Shown here: positions 1-12,000 of the stretch, in pieces
How positions within the stretch are numbered: the stretch's first letter is position 1
How the letters are laid out: every line of letters starts with the position of its first letter
Assembly: GCA_963969365.1 (NCBI GenBank)
Contig: OZ017746.1
Coordinates: 2,108,001 to 2,172,000 of the forward strand
Length of the DNA: 64,000 bases
Reading direction: 5' to 3'
DNA from: Asterochloris sp. CNOR1
Lineage: Eukaryota > Chlorophyta > Trebouxiophyceae > Trebouxiales > Trebouxiaceae
Notes under the pieces: model-generated
Seen by the model: the letters and a program-made list of their open reading frames with translations, nothing else
What the model was told of the DNA's origin: nothing
Databases searched by the model: none
Translations under genes and position numbers: made by a program

Positions 1-3000
1 CCCTGTCAAGGAGTCCACTGGGGGGACGCGCCCTCAGCTGCATGCCAAAGATGGTGAGCAAGCAGCAGCAATGGAGTTCAGAAGTTCAAAACGCAACTGG
101 CCAGCGCTGCAAAGTGCACTGAAACCCCGCAGGTGCCAATTCAGCTGCCAAAGAGTTCCATAAGATCTTTGATGAGGCCAGGATCACAGTCAGGTGCAGC
201 AATTTGCCTGCTGTGACCTCAAAGTTGGCCTGTGGGGTGTTGGAGCAGGTCAGGGTCAGACCTCTGCTTTCCAGGAACCCTTGAGCAGCCTGCCTGCCCT
301 GCACGCCTGCCAGCCGCAGCCATGGGGTGGCCCAGACTGCTGTTCAGCTGAAGCTGCAGAAAGTGCCACACCATTGTGGAGCCAGGCATCATCCCAGGCA
401 TTGACTCAGCCTGGACTGCCCAGACCATGACGCACGCCAGCCTTGGCAGCACTCTGATGCTCTCTCTGCTTCATTGTCCTGCAGGTCTGGCAAGGGCGGC
501 AGGGGTGAAGTCACAGAGAAGGGCGGCGGCAAGTGGGTGCGCAACTTCAAATACTGTGCAGGTGGCAACAGCCCCAAGAAGATCTTCCTGCAGAGCGCGA
601 CGCCTGCAAACGGCACCTATGGCGGCAGTGTTGTGTGAGAGCCATTCACTGCACTGCACCACCTGCTGTCCTGCCCGTTCCTGCTGCTTCTGCAGCCTTG
701 GTCACATCGTTGTGAGAGCATTTTCTGGCGTGCAGCATGAGGTGCCCAACGCAACGACTGCAGCTAGTGCCCTAAACGATCACAAGCTTTGAGCATTGGC
801 AGTGCTGGGCCTGCTTACAGCTGCTGCGGTGGCAACTAGGGCGGCAGCAGGTTTGAGCATGCCTTGTAGCGAGGTGATGCCTGCTGTCCTGTGGAATCAG
901 AAGCTGGTGTGCGAGTCTGGAGTTCTTGCACAGCCTGCCGCATGGCTGGCAGTCAGATTGCTGGCATGGTGCACAGCCACTCCCTGCCTCCCTGCAGGCT
1001 GTACGTAGATGCTGCACTGGACTCCCTCGCACACCTGCACGACCAGAAGATCTTCACTGCACCCAAGGGCGCCAATGGCGACCCCTCAATGGGCAGCGGC
1101 GGGCCCAGGTGAGGCTGCCAACACCATTGCCTGTGGGTGAGGCAGCAGCCAGGGCACTGCCTGCATGTCCCCACTGCCGGCTTCCGGTTCATAGCTGCAG
1201 GCAGACAAGCAGGGCTTGGGGCCATTCAGACGCAGAGCAACTCAAGTGGCAAGTATCCAGGGAGCACAGAAGGCAGCCTGGTAGCTCTGCCAGGAGAGCG
1301 CCAGCCCAGGTTGTTTGCGTGCCTTGAGCGTGCACACCTGCCCGAGGAGGCAGGGGGCCCCTTATGATTGAAGCTGCCGCCTGATCAGACTCTGGTATAT
1401 CTTACCTGCGGCAACCGTTGCAGGGGCATGCATAAGCAAGAATGGCGGCACACAAATCCAGTGCGCATCCCTGTGCCCCCTGGAACAGTGGTCAAGCGCA
1501 AACGCGGCGGGGCCCTCCTGGGAGACCTTACCAACCCAGGCGAGCCGGGATTGCGCAATGATTCACTGGCGCCGGACTCACCCGAAAGAGCAACGCCTGG
1601 CAGCAAACTGTCACAGGGCTGCCTGGGGTGTCCCACGCTGCCGCTTGCTGACAGGCTGCCTGCAGTGCCTTGCAAAGCTGCTCAACAAGCAGGAGGACAT
1701 GGTGTGGGCTGGAGACCTGACTCCAGAGCTGCTAAGCAGCCTTCTGTGCTGGCGCTGACCTGCCTGGCTGGGTCGCTGCAGGGGACAGCCTGGTGGTGGC
1801 CAAGGGTGGCCGCGGGGGGATTGGGGTTGTGCGGCCCTCCAAGGTCGATAACCGGAGGCAAAACGCAAGAGAGCGTAAGGCCCTGGTAAGTGGCACCCCT
1901 TGAACCGCACTGCACAAATGTTTCTTGGCTTCCTGACATCCTGGAGCCCCCGGAAAATTGCTTGGCATATGGCTTCAAAGGCTGAGCCTGGACATGGCTG
2001 CCTCACCCGCCTAGCTGCCCTGACACACTCGCTGCGGCGTTCAACCTCAGCTACAGGCTGCGTTTACTGGTGCTGCCTGCGCCTGCTGGACTGATGCCAA
2101 GCCCTAGGCTTGAGGGCTAGGCCTACCCTGTGCAGCTGGCACGCAGGCAGCAGGGCCAGCCCTTGCTGTGCAGCTGGCACGCAGGCAGCAGGGCCAGCCC
2201 TTGCTGCGCAGCTGGCATGCAGCATCTCCCTGGCTCCTGACCTTGTGATTCGGTGCAGGCAGAGGAAGGTGTGGAGGAGTTTGTGGTCGAGGATACGGAC
2301 TGGCGCGCTGACACAGAAGGGATGCCAGGGGAGGAGGTGTCCCTTGAACTGCTGCTGCGCGTGAGCTGCTGCCGACATCGCTGCACTGCACAGCTTGGCA
2401 TGCTCATGACCTTTGCAGAATGCAGGTGTCACTTCAGCTGCCATTGCGGATGTGCTGCTGCCAGAGCTGCTGCATTCCCTGCCTCAGCGTGCTTCTGGCG
2501 AGGCACGCCATTCGATCTGTCACATGAAGCCTGAGTGTGGGTGCGCCTGGTGGGGCAGACTGGTGCGCAGGCCTGTTTCCGCTGCTGTGCAGGTAGTGGC
2601 TGATGTGGGCATTGTTGGCCTGCCCAATGCGGGCAAAAGCTCCCTTCTGGCAGCCATGACCAGGTGACGGAGCCCCACACTCTGCTTGTTTTGCAAGCCA
2701 CCCTGCTTAATGTGTGGCATGCGACCCTGCTGCAACGAGCAGCTGGCAAAGCTTGACAGCAGCAGGTCACTTGCATCCACAATTTCATCCTCACTGCAAC
2801 TCCCTTGTGCCGATTGCTGTCAGAGGGTGCCATCCTGGCTGTATGCTGCTCCTGTGATTCCTCATGTGCCCTCTGTTTTGCATGCTGCCTTAGGGTCCAA
2901 GGTTTGATGTCGGCCAATCCTGTGACTCCATCCTCGCTACTCGTCGTCGCCTTCAAGTTCACCCTGACCGCATGCTGCAGCCTGACTGAGTGCTGCTGTC

Positions 3001-4444
3001 TGCAGAGCCTCTCCAGAGGTGGCCCCCTACCCCTTCACCACCATGACGCCCAACCTGGGGGTGATGCAAGCCACCCAGCAGGATGCAGAGAACTTTGTAG
3101 AGGAGCTGCAGAAGGCAGTGCTGGCAGACCTGCCAGGACTCATACAGGGCGCACACCAGGTGAGGCAGCCTGGGTGTGGTGCCCAGAGGCCTTGCCAGCC
3201 AGCGCAGGCCCGCTTGCTGCAAGCCTGCCCCAATGCATGTGTCGGACGTTTTGCTGGTGGTGCTTCACTCCCTGTCTGGAGGGGCCATTTGCAGCCCCAT
3301 AAGCCTGCAGTGTGGGACACCACAGTGTACAGATGCTTCAGCTCATTGCTGTATAGCACAAGGAAAAGCAGGACTAGCAGCTGGCCCTGTGGAAGTATTG
3401 ATGGCTCTCCTGCTATGATGCATGCGCCAACAAGACCTGCATCGAGTCCGCTCTGGGCATCTGCCTATTCAATGTGTGGCGCCTCTGCAGGGACGCGGCC
3501 TGGGGCGCAACTTCCTGCGCCACCTCCGACGCACGCATGCGCTGCTGCATGTCGTAGACGCGGCGGCTGAGGACCCTGCAGGTGACTACTGGGCTGTGCG
3601 CGAGGAGCTGCGGATGTACAACCCCAGCTACTGCGCACGGTGAGCAGAGGTGCCTGCGTGCAGTCCAGCAAGCAGGCTGCACTGCAGTCTGAGCTGGCAC
3701 ACGATACAGGAAAGTTAGCACGTGGGACCCAGCAGGGCGGGCTGCCAGCAACGCGCCTCCCTGCATGATGCTGGGTTGTCTGCAGAGCTAAGCTAGGGTC
3801 TCAGATACTGCACTAGCAGTAACACTGTCTGCCCGCCGCGCATCTGGGCTGCAGAGTCAGGCATGCTGCCCCATCTGAGTAAAGGACACACGAGTGTCAT
3901 GTGGGGCAAGACTGGGCCCATCTTTACTCACGGGTGACTTTTGAAGCACTGTCTCCTGGACTGCAGACCACACCTGGTGGCCCTGAATAAGGTGGACCTG
4001 CCGGATGCTGCTGAGTTGGAACAGGAAATCACAGCAGAGATCCAGAGGGTGGCGGCTCAGCTGCAGGTGACATGCCTGTCCTGAAGCAAGCTGTGGGCAG
4101 CCTATGTTAATGCCTCGCCTGCCCCTGTGCTGCTGGCATACTCTGCTGCAGCAAGCCAGTAATTGTTGCAGGTCAGCATCCTGTTGTCTTCTGTGCCTCT
4201 TTGGCTTCTCACACACGCTGCGGACCACAGCCCGCTGCAGCAACTTGATACCATATGACGTTGCTGACAAGATGCCTGGTGCCTGCAGGCTGCGAACTCA
4301 GACCTGACGCTGTTCTTCTCGCCCCCAGCGGCAATCGTCCCCACAAGTGCCACCTCCGGCTTAGGCATCAGCAAGCTTCAAAGTTACATTGGCAACATGC
4401 TCCGCACCGAAGGTGCAGGACCTTCTCTTCCAGACATTGAGTGA
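1..4444 (+). CDS. obgC: Obg-family GTPase, plastid ObgC type, 5' end outside window
   Basis: Obg GTPases act in ribosome assembly; plant ObgC works in the chloroplast. Exons run 1-53, 133-193 and 485-634, with the splice phases joining as FDEARITVR then [11 protein letters not shown], the start of the glycine-rich Obg fold. Later pieces give [18 protein letters not shown] and [11 protein letters not shown]. The G domain shows G1 GLPNAGKSS near 2620, G2 in YPFTT near 3030, G3 DLPG near 3128, G4 NKVD near 3990 and G5 SATSG near 4340. The reading ends in GAG TGA at 4442-4444. The first exon is already open at base 1, so the start codon and any transit peptide lie upstream and plastid targeting is inferred. 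An insertion after the first glycine-rich motif ([11 protein letters not shown]) fits the plant plastid branch better than bacterial Obg. The gene converges on the LRR gene, leaving 277 bp between stops. Confidence 0.9.
2129..2226. repeat. 38-bp tandem repeat inside an Obg intron
   Basis: Two nearly perfect 38-bp units (2129-2166 and 2167-2204) begin TGTGCAGCTGGCACGCAGGC, followed by a partial third unit ending near 2226. The repeat sits in the intron before the exon encoding [12 protein letters not shown]. It contains CAG triplets like those of the local 3' splice sites. Confidence 0.9.
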
Positions 4445-4721
4445 CTTTGGCATACTTCACACCTAAAGAGATCACAGAGAGGCAGATTGCTGGCCGCATG
4501 CAGAGCAAGTCACTCTGGCATGCTACTGGAAGCTGCAGGCCAGCAATGCATGTTTTCAAACCTCCCATGCATGACTCAACTTGCTCCGTGATTGCTTGCT
4601 TCCAAAACAGTGCCACTATCAGAAGGTTGGTGGGTACTTTTCGCCTGGGCAGGGCTTGCCCAGATCAGTGCCATAGGGGTTGTATCCCGAGGCCCAGCGT
4701 GCAGTGGCTGGGACCTGCATG

Positions 4722-6379
4722 TCAACAGGTCTGATCGTCAGGAGGCTGCTCACCATCAGCAGCCGCCTGCCATGCACCATCTCTTACGATGCCGCAGAGG
4801 CCTGTATTGTTGGAGGTTTCCAGCAGCACCTGCACAGTAACCAGCAGGGAGGTGAAGCTGCAGTCCATCCACATCCACATTTGTGACCACTCTTTGTGCT
4901 CACCATGGAGGTGCTGCGCAGGTTATAGAGTGGCCCGCTAAAGTTGTTGTTTCCCATAGTGAGCGCGGCAAAGACCCTGCTATTTCTGCACGGCAGCGTG
5001 TAGAGGCATGGTCAGCAGCAAGTCACTGCCACAGCACGAGAGGCACTCACGCAAAGGAGTCAGGGATGGAGCCGCTGAAGTGGTTGTCAGCAAGGTCCAG
5101 GAAGTACATGGTTGGAGTGGCGTAGCTTGCAGGGATGCTGCCAGTCATCTGCAAGCAAACGACATGGTCTGTGATGCTGCATGCATTGGCTGTCAAGGCA
5201 GGGCAAGGCAGGCTCACTGTAGGACACAGACAGGCTCAGCACACAGCTTACCGAGTTCTGGCGGACCTTGATGTACTGCAGGCGAGTGAGATTTGAGAAG
5301 GCAGGAGGCAGAGTGCTGGTGAAGTTGTTGAAGCTAAATTTCATGGCATTAACGTTGGGGAAGCAGCTGGCGACGCGAGCCGGCAGAGTCCCAGTCAGGG
5401 GGTTGAGTGGGTTGCTGCCAGCAATGTCATACTCCTGCAGGTGCCAAGCTTTGGAGGGCTGTGGGCTCAATGGAGGGCTGCGGGCTCAATGCAGGGCAAA
5501 GCAGACAGAGTGACGCAGCAGCATGGCGAGGACCTTGGCTCTGTGCTGGCTAGGCTCACACTGGACAGAGTGGGGTGCTGCTGCTGCTTGCAGACATACC
5601 TTGATGTGCTCGGCAAATGGGCAGGTGGCATTCACGACAGGATCCATGCTGGGGCCCTCAATGTTTATGTCTGTGAAGTGAATATTGGTCACCTGCACTG
5701 GGTATTGAGTGCCCTGAGGGCAGTGGCTCATCAGAAGCAGCAGATAGCACGACATGGCACGCACATGGCCATCTCCACCCAGGATGTCCTCCTGCTTCAA
5801 GCTGTCGCCTGCATGGTGACTTCAGTCGTAAAGGTTACTTACTCGCCAATACATAACATGCAAAACTAGCACTGCTGGGCTCTACAGACCGCGACAGCCC
5901 AGCCACCCCCAATTCCCCCACCACTGCAGACGCACCAGTAGAGTCAGAGAGCAGTCATGACATCCTAATTTGTCAAAAGAAAACCTTGAGCTGCCTGACC
6001 AGCACATAAGCAGGACAGCAGGAGCGCCTTGCAGGCTAGCTGCAGGCTGGGGAGTGGCGCACCTGCCGTGCTCCGCAGGGGTCACAGCTTCCATTGCTGG
6101 TGGCAGGCGGCGTGGGGCAGGTCCAGTTAGGTTCGAGGTGGCTGCTCCAGTTGCCACCCAAGGCCACAAGCTGCTGCTTGGCTTCCTGCAGCAGGGCAAC
6201 TGCAAAGCACAAGGTTGCTGCCTGCTCTTTGGCAAGTCTGCTGCTCAGACTGGCGCTGCTGCTCTGCAGCAGGCCAGGCAGCCGAAAAGTAAGGCACCCT
6301 CACGCTGGTCTGGCAAAGTGAAAGCTGAAATGGGGCGCGAGGCGCTGAGGGCAGTCAGCAGGAGAGCCCATGTCAACAT
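4722..6379 (-). CDS. Small secreted leucine-rich-repeat protein
   Basis: The start at 6379 encodes a signal peptide, MLTWALLLTALSASRPISA. The splice phase then joins it to an LRR N-terminal cap: LALLQEAKQQLVALGGNW, followed by a Cys-rich WTCP...CDPCG stretch near 6080-6230. The next exons give CPQGTQYPVQVTNIHF (about 5640-5740) and plant-type LRRs: NPLTGTLPARVASCFPNV, FNNFTSTLPPAFSNLTRL, MTGSIPASYATPTMYFLDL, NHFSGSIPDSFA and NNFSGPLYNL. A C-terminal SNNTGLCG motif is typical of the end of plant LRR ectodomains. The model stops at 4722-4724. I see no transmembrane segment or kinase domain, so it is probably secreted to the wall or apoplast, for example as a recognition protein or inhibitor. 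The ligand cannot be read from sequence. The last exon could splice once more near 4750. Confidence 0.75.
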
Positions 6380-6826
6380 GGTGCTTGTGCAGTCTTCAGA
6401 ACAATAGCCAAGCAGGACTAGTGCGGCAGATCAGTGCAGCTAAATGATACTGACGCAGTGGTTACAGGTCAACAGGCTCACTTCAGACCAGTTCAGTGTT
6501 CGGTCCAAGACATACCAGGAGCCTAGCTTGATTGCCAGCTGTCCCAGCAAAGATGACCTCACAAATGCTGTCAGGCCTGTCAATGGGGCCAGAACCAGAT
6601 AGAGGGGTGCTGAGGAGGTGGGAATGCATGGGGCAGCACCGCTCTAAGCAATGTGGGGTGTCTGCCAAAAGCAACTTCAGGCGTTTTATAGGCAGAACCT
6701 CTTATGCTGCTGCAATTGTAGTGTTCATGTCTGCCATTTGAACTGCAGGCTGTTGCTGCCATGCTGTTTGCAGTGCTGTGGGGTCAGCATACTATAGTGG
6801 TGACCAAGCATGCTGGAGCTGGTGTG
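6380..6826. other. Intergenic gap, no gene seen
   Basis: This stretch separates the start of the LRR gene from the stop of the next minus-strand gene. It must hold the LRR promoter and the neighbour's 3' UTR. No open reading frame here shows splice-supported or family-like sequence, and I see no clear TATA box. Confidence 0.5.
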
Positions 6827-7886
6827 CTACTCATCTTTGTCATGTCCAGCAGCTGCTTGATTGTGTGCAGCAGCTTGGACGTCCTCCACAGCATCATGCC
6901 ACTCATCGTCTGACAGGTCCGGGTGCCCCAAGAGCTGTGCCTCCTGCTCGCTGTTCACGCCAGGGGTGCTGCTGATCACGCAGCACACCGCTCCAATGAC
7001 ATTGCCCTGTGGTGCAGGTGAGCTGTGTTGTCAGCCTGCGCGGCGTTGCACACAGGTGGGCTGCTGGCCAGCCATCTGGCAGCATGGCACAACTCCTGCA
7101 GGGCTGCTTGCCCAGCCTTGTCTGAGGACCGCCAAAGTCAACAGGGAACTGCCCATTATGGCATGGATTGTGTAGCAGGCTGTGTCACCTGGCCACATTG
7201 GGGGAAGCAGCAGGCAACTTGGGACAGCAAGCGCTGCTGGCCGTCTACGGCACAGCAGACTTAACCTACCTGGAGATCAAACAAGTGCATACCCTTAGGT
7301 GAGCCTCTCTCTGTGCCCTGTATCCGGTACTCTGCATAACCGAGCAGCTCTTCTCTTACAGGGTCCTCTGCAGAGACAGCCAGCGGTGTTGTAGACCTGC
7401 AGCCATTGCAGGTGGTTTCTGATATGCAGAAGCTGGCCACACACCTGGATAGATGGCGTAGAGCTCTGTCATGAATTCACAGCCAACAGGGGAGTTGGTG
7501 TAATATGTCAGCTCCTCATGAGGGAGCAGCAGCATATAACCGTCATACACCTCAGCCTCTGTGCATGGCTGCTGGGCATCTGAATGTGTGTGGAACTTAG
7601 CGTAGAGCTTGGTGCCCTCAGGGAGGCTAAGGCTCAGCTGCAGCACCCTTGTGGAGCCCACTGTGAAGAATCCTCTCTCCCAGAGAATCTTTGCCTGCGG
7701 GGTCCCCGCCACTTGGTTCATGATGAACTGCATGCTGTCTAATTGCAATGTGACGAGCTGAACAGCAACGGTTTGGCGGAATGGTAACCCTAGGCAAACC
7801 CTGCTGGCTGCAGTGATGACCAGCAAATTGCAGCAGCCTCTTACAGCAGGCGAGGCGTTGGTGCTTGGCACTGCCGGCCATGACAT
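6827..7886 (-). CDS. Conserved-looking protein of unknown function
   Basis: I do not recognise this family. The start at 7886 gives MSWPAVPSTNASPAVRG, then a hydrophobic stretch, then VTLQLDSMQFIMNQVAG, a run including ILWERGFFTVGSTRVLQL, and PHEELTYYTNSPVGCEF. A donor after TATCCAG joins in phase to ERGSPKGMHLFDLQ near 7270, and that exon joins to GNVIGAVCCVISSTPGVNSE near 7000. The tail is acidic and His-rich (HPDLSDDEWHDAVEDV...AAAGHDKDE), ending in TAG at 6827-6829. The codon-like composition and two phase-consistent splice joins argue that it is real. The N-terminal hydrophobic stretch could be a signal anchor, or could be removed by a short intron beginning GTTTGCC. It is divergent from RPB7, with only 73 bp between start codons. 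Confidence 0.6.
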
Positions 7887-7959
7887 TCCCTCAAATGGTA
7901 TGAGTTGCTGAAGTCTTGAATCCTGGAGACCTCAGATTGGGCAGGGGAGGTGGCTCAGC

Positions 7960-8764
7960 ATGTTTTTCGAGCTGGACATGACCAGGAGCATTGAAGTGGA
8001 GCCCCAGTTCCTGGGACCCAGCCTGATGCAGACCATTGAGACGCTGCTAATGCGAGACGTGGGTGCCTGCTCTGAGGTGCCACTGTGCTCTAGCTCGCGT
8101 GTTGCGCTTTGTAGGGTCACATTCTGAAGGTTGCAGACGAACAACAGTTGCAGTTGCATTGTGACTGCAGGTGGAAGGGACATGCAGTGGGAAGCATGGC
8201 TTTGTACTGGCAGTCACTTCCCTGGAGCCCCTCCCAAAGGGTCGCATCAGGGAAGGCGTGGGCAGCGCAATCTTTGATGTCACCTATAAATGCTTAGTCT
8301 TCAAGCCATTTCGGCATGAAGTGCTGGATGCTGTGGTCTATGAGGTCAACAGGGTGAGTGCCTGTGTTTGCCCAGAAGATGAGTGTCAGGCCTGTCATGG
8401 CATCTGCGACAAGTTGTGTGCGCTCCCACTGTAGATGGGCTTCTTCGCTGAGGCTGGCCCGGTGGAGCTGTTTGTGTCGCAGCACCTCATACCAGGTCAC
8501 TACGCATTTGACAATGCATCAGAGCCCATCTATGAATCCAACGAGGGATCTCCCAGCATCAGGGTCGGCTCAACTGTCAGGGTGAGAGTCCTACGGGCCA
8601 AGGAGGAGATCACTACCATTGTGAGGCACCTTGTGCAATTTCTTGCTGGAGCGGGTCTGTTGCTGTGTGGCCTTCTGCAGGGTTGTGCTGAGTCCTGCCT
8701 CATGTGGCTGCAGCAATGCATCGCTTCGATGTCAGAAGAGTGGCTGGGAGCCCTGCATGAGTGA
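7960..8764 (+). CDS. RPB7: RNA polymerase II subunit RPB7
   Basis: RPB7 pairs with RPB4 to form the Pol II stalk, which binds nascent RNA and helps initiation. Exon 1 starts MFFELDMTRSIEVEPQFLGP. The next exon reads VEGTCSGKHGFVLAVTSLE, then KGRIREGVGSAIFDVTYKC and FKPFRHEVLDAVVYEVNR. The third begins MGFFAEAGPVELFVSQHLIP, and the last gives IASMSEEWLGALHE before TGA at 8762-8764. The order is the RNP-like N-terminal half followed by the S1/OB domain, with the usual C-terminal hydrophobic tail of the eukaryotic family. Length, about 170 residues, is normal. RPB7 fits better than the Pol I, III, IV or V paralogues because of the MGFFAEAGP and SQHLIP motifs, but plant Pol V uses a close copy. 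Four exons were placed by eye. Confidence 0.92.
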
Positions 8765-9036
8765 AGAGTGAAAATAACGGCAGGTGCAGAGGGTAAGCAA
8801 ACGAGAAGAATCAGAGATTACTGGCTAATTCGATCCAGGATGGGCCCGATGCTGAGCTGCTTCAATTATTTCTCATTCAATTGCAGTGAGAGAGAGCAAA
8901 AGAGTCTGCTGCTAAGTTTGACCAGCCAACCTTGGGGAAAGCAGTTTCCTTACAGGCTCGACTGCTTCCGCATAACAAGTTCCTGCCGTTGGATCTCACG
9001 TGACCACCTGCGTCATAAGAGCTTCGTGCCGCTTTG

Positions 9037-12000
9037 ATGGAGCTGGATTTTGTCCGGCATGACCTGCTGCAGACGGCAGCGACAGCCTCCAGCACCCTCA
9101 GAGTAGGCCTAAAAGGCATCAGTGCAGATGCTGCTTCAATGCGGCGTAATGTACCTTGAGAGCCAAGTTTGCAGGCCAATTGGGCATTCGTTATATGCCT
9201 CATCTTCCTGTCTGCAGGTGCTTCCGCAGGGGCACAACAGGCAGCAGAAGGTGGCAGTCGGGGACACCAGCGGCGTGCTGCAGTGCTTCTCCCTCAAGCG
9301 CAACGATGTGGTGGCAGCCTTCAAGACGCTTCCCACGGGCAGCGCAGTCACACATGTCACCCTGGGCAAGGGACAGGCGCAGCGGGACAAGATCTTTGTC
9401 GCCAGTGGGCACACGGTGGGTTGTGAACTGCAGGCATCAACATGAGCCTGCAGCATGCAAGCCCGTGCACTGCTGAAGGCTCTGTCATGCAGCACCCAGG
9501 GCAGAGAGCCCCTACAGCTCAGCACCCTGTGTGGACTGCCTCTGCATGTGCCTCTTTATCAGCCTGCCTGGCACAGCTGACATGTTGACAGCTGCGCCCT
9601 GCCGCGAGGGCCACCATTCTCAGCACCACCTGCACCCTGCAGGCCTGCAAGGGCTCCCCCATGCTGGCAGCACGCTATGCCCTGCATGCTGCGCTGCAGA
9701 TCCGGGGACTGACCAAAAAGGGCAAGGAGTTTTACAGGTTCACCACCAACCTGACCGAACAGTTGCGCACCCTACATGTCTGCGACAGCAGCGTCTGGGT
9801 GACGGGGGAGTTCCTGGTCACCGAGTTCCAGGACTCCAAGGAGGTCCAGTTCTACACAGCCCCTGACCGCATACACGATGCTGATGTGAGCAGGCGCACG
9901 GCACCCAGCAGCATCAACTGTGGCGTGCATTTGCATACTCCACGGCTTCAATCAGGCTGATGTGAGCAAGGTGGGTTTGTTCACAGCGCTGGGCAGCTGC
10001 AGCACCCCCCCTCACCCTGACCCCCAAGATGCAGCCACCATTGTGTGAGGCAAAAGGCTGCAGCACGAGTCGCTGGCAACCCAGATTGTGCCCCTGCGCT
10101 GCAGCTGGTGCCGCTGAGCATGACGGGGGTGGGGGAGCCAGGCTGGACCTCTGTGCTGGCCTGTCAGGACCGCTGCGTGCGCTTCCTGCACAGGTCAACC
10201 GTGGTGCACCAGGTGGGCTCAGTCGCTGGACACTGCCAGGGCCCAGCCTCAACGCTGATCTCGTACAGCCAGATGATGTGCAAGCTCAGTTTGATGACAG
10301 GGCAGAGACTCACGTGCTCTGCCCTTCCAGGGTGCATGGCTGTGCTTGACTTGCCAATCTTCACCCACACTCTGTGGCTGCAGACAGTTGACGAGCAGAC
10401 TGTGGGCACAGCTGGCAGACAGCAATCTGAAGAAATGTTTGATGCCACCGCCTTATTGCGGCTCTGAGGAGGCCCGCCTCCTTCTGATGGACTGACCCTC
10501 TTCTGCACTGCTGCAGGCAGCTACAGACAGTGCGGTCACAGTGGTGCGCTTCATTGCCGACTCGCATGACCGCTCTCCCCTGAACTCTGGGCGCAAGGAG
10601 GTGCTGTACGGGACAGAGCAGGGAGTGGTGGGGCAGCTGCTGGCAGACATGCAGTCCCTCAAGACGGGGTGGCAGATTCGAGACCCCAGCCGCAGGAGTG
10701 AGGTCCAGGCCTGCTGCCCAGCAGTCCACACAGCGGCTGCCTCGCGCTTGGCCTTCAGCCAGGCCAGCGGGCCACACATGCCTGTTTTGCCCTGCAGCCA
10801 CTCCACTGCCTGGTCTGCGCAACGCCCGGTGCATCCTCTGAGTGTCAAGATTCCAGCCCAGGCCGTCCTGCCGCAGCACTGGCGCACTCAATGGCTTCTA
10901 CATGCCCGCAGGTCCAGTGCGTGCCATATTCTCAGCCATTGACTTTAGCAAAGATGGCTCTGCTGACATCTTGGTGGGGCGCGACGATGGCAGCGTGGAG
11001 CTGTATGGCATGGACACAGAGCAGCACCCCACATTGTTGTGGAGCATCAATGTCAGCGAGAGCGTCAGCAGCATCCAGGGGGGGTTCCTAACTTCTCCCA
11101 CCACCCAGGTCAGGGGGGCTGACATGCCTCACGGCCGCCCAGCCCGGCAGGGAGCGTGTCCACCATGTCATACCACTCCCATTCACTTGGGGCTCACAGT
11201 GCCTCACTGCCGATGCTGTCCAGGCTGCACTGAGTGCTGTCCAGGCCTGACGGCCACCCTCACACAGGTGTGAAGCCCGGGCACAAGCAGCTGCAAGCCT
11301 TCGTCACGCTGCCTGTCAGGGCAGCCCACCTAGAAGTGGCAGCAGGCGCCCGCACACACATGTCAAGCTCAATGGGCCATACCTGTCAGGACAGAGATGC
11401 TGCATGCCTGCGAAGGTGCATGCCCCTAGAGGACAGCCCCCTGCAGGGGCCAGGCAGCAGGGACATGTCGTCCACACTGCAGCTGTGAGCATTGTCGGTC
11501 ACTCCCCTGCAGGATTTTGTGGTGCAGACCTACTCAGGGAAGGTCATCGCGTTCGCAGAGCCGGCAGCTGAAGGCCCAGGCTCGCCCCTCAAGCGGCTGG
11601 GGACCGTCCTGAAGAAGGTGGGGCTGCCAGCACTTGCCTCCTCCAGCCACTGCTGTCTTGCCCTGCCAGACTGCCTGCCAGCTGCTCCCAAGGTCGTTCT
11701 CAACAGTATGCTGCTCTCCTTGAGGTTGCTCAGGTACCTGCCTGAGTAACCCAGCTTGCACAGGAGGCACCACCTGCACCAAGTTCATGATGGCAGTCCC
11801 CTTGCCACCAAGTGCCCAGCACCAATACCCATCTTGACTGCCTTCATGGCTGATCAAGCTGACTGTCTCTGCCCGCATGGTGCAGGGTGAGGAGGTCAGC
11901 AGCGATGGTGTGCCTGAGCGCATTGCAGCAGCTGAGCGAGAGATCGCAGACCTGCAGCTGAAGGTGGACGCGCTGCGGCAGTCTCAGCCCCAGCATGGGG

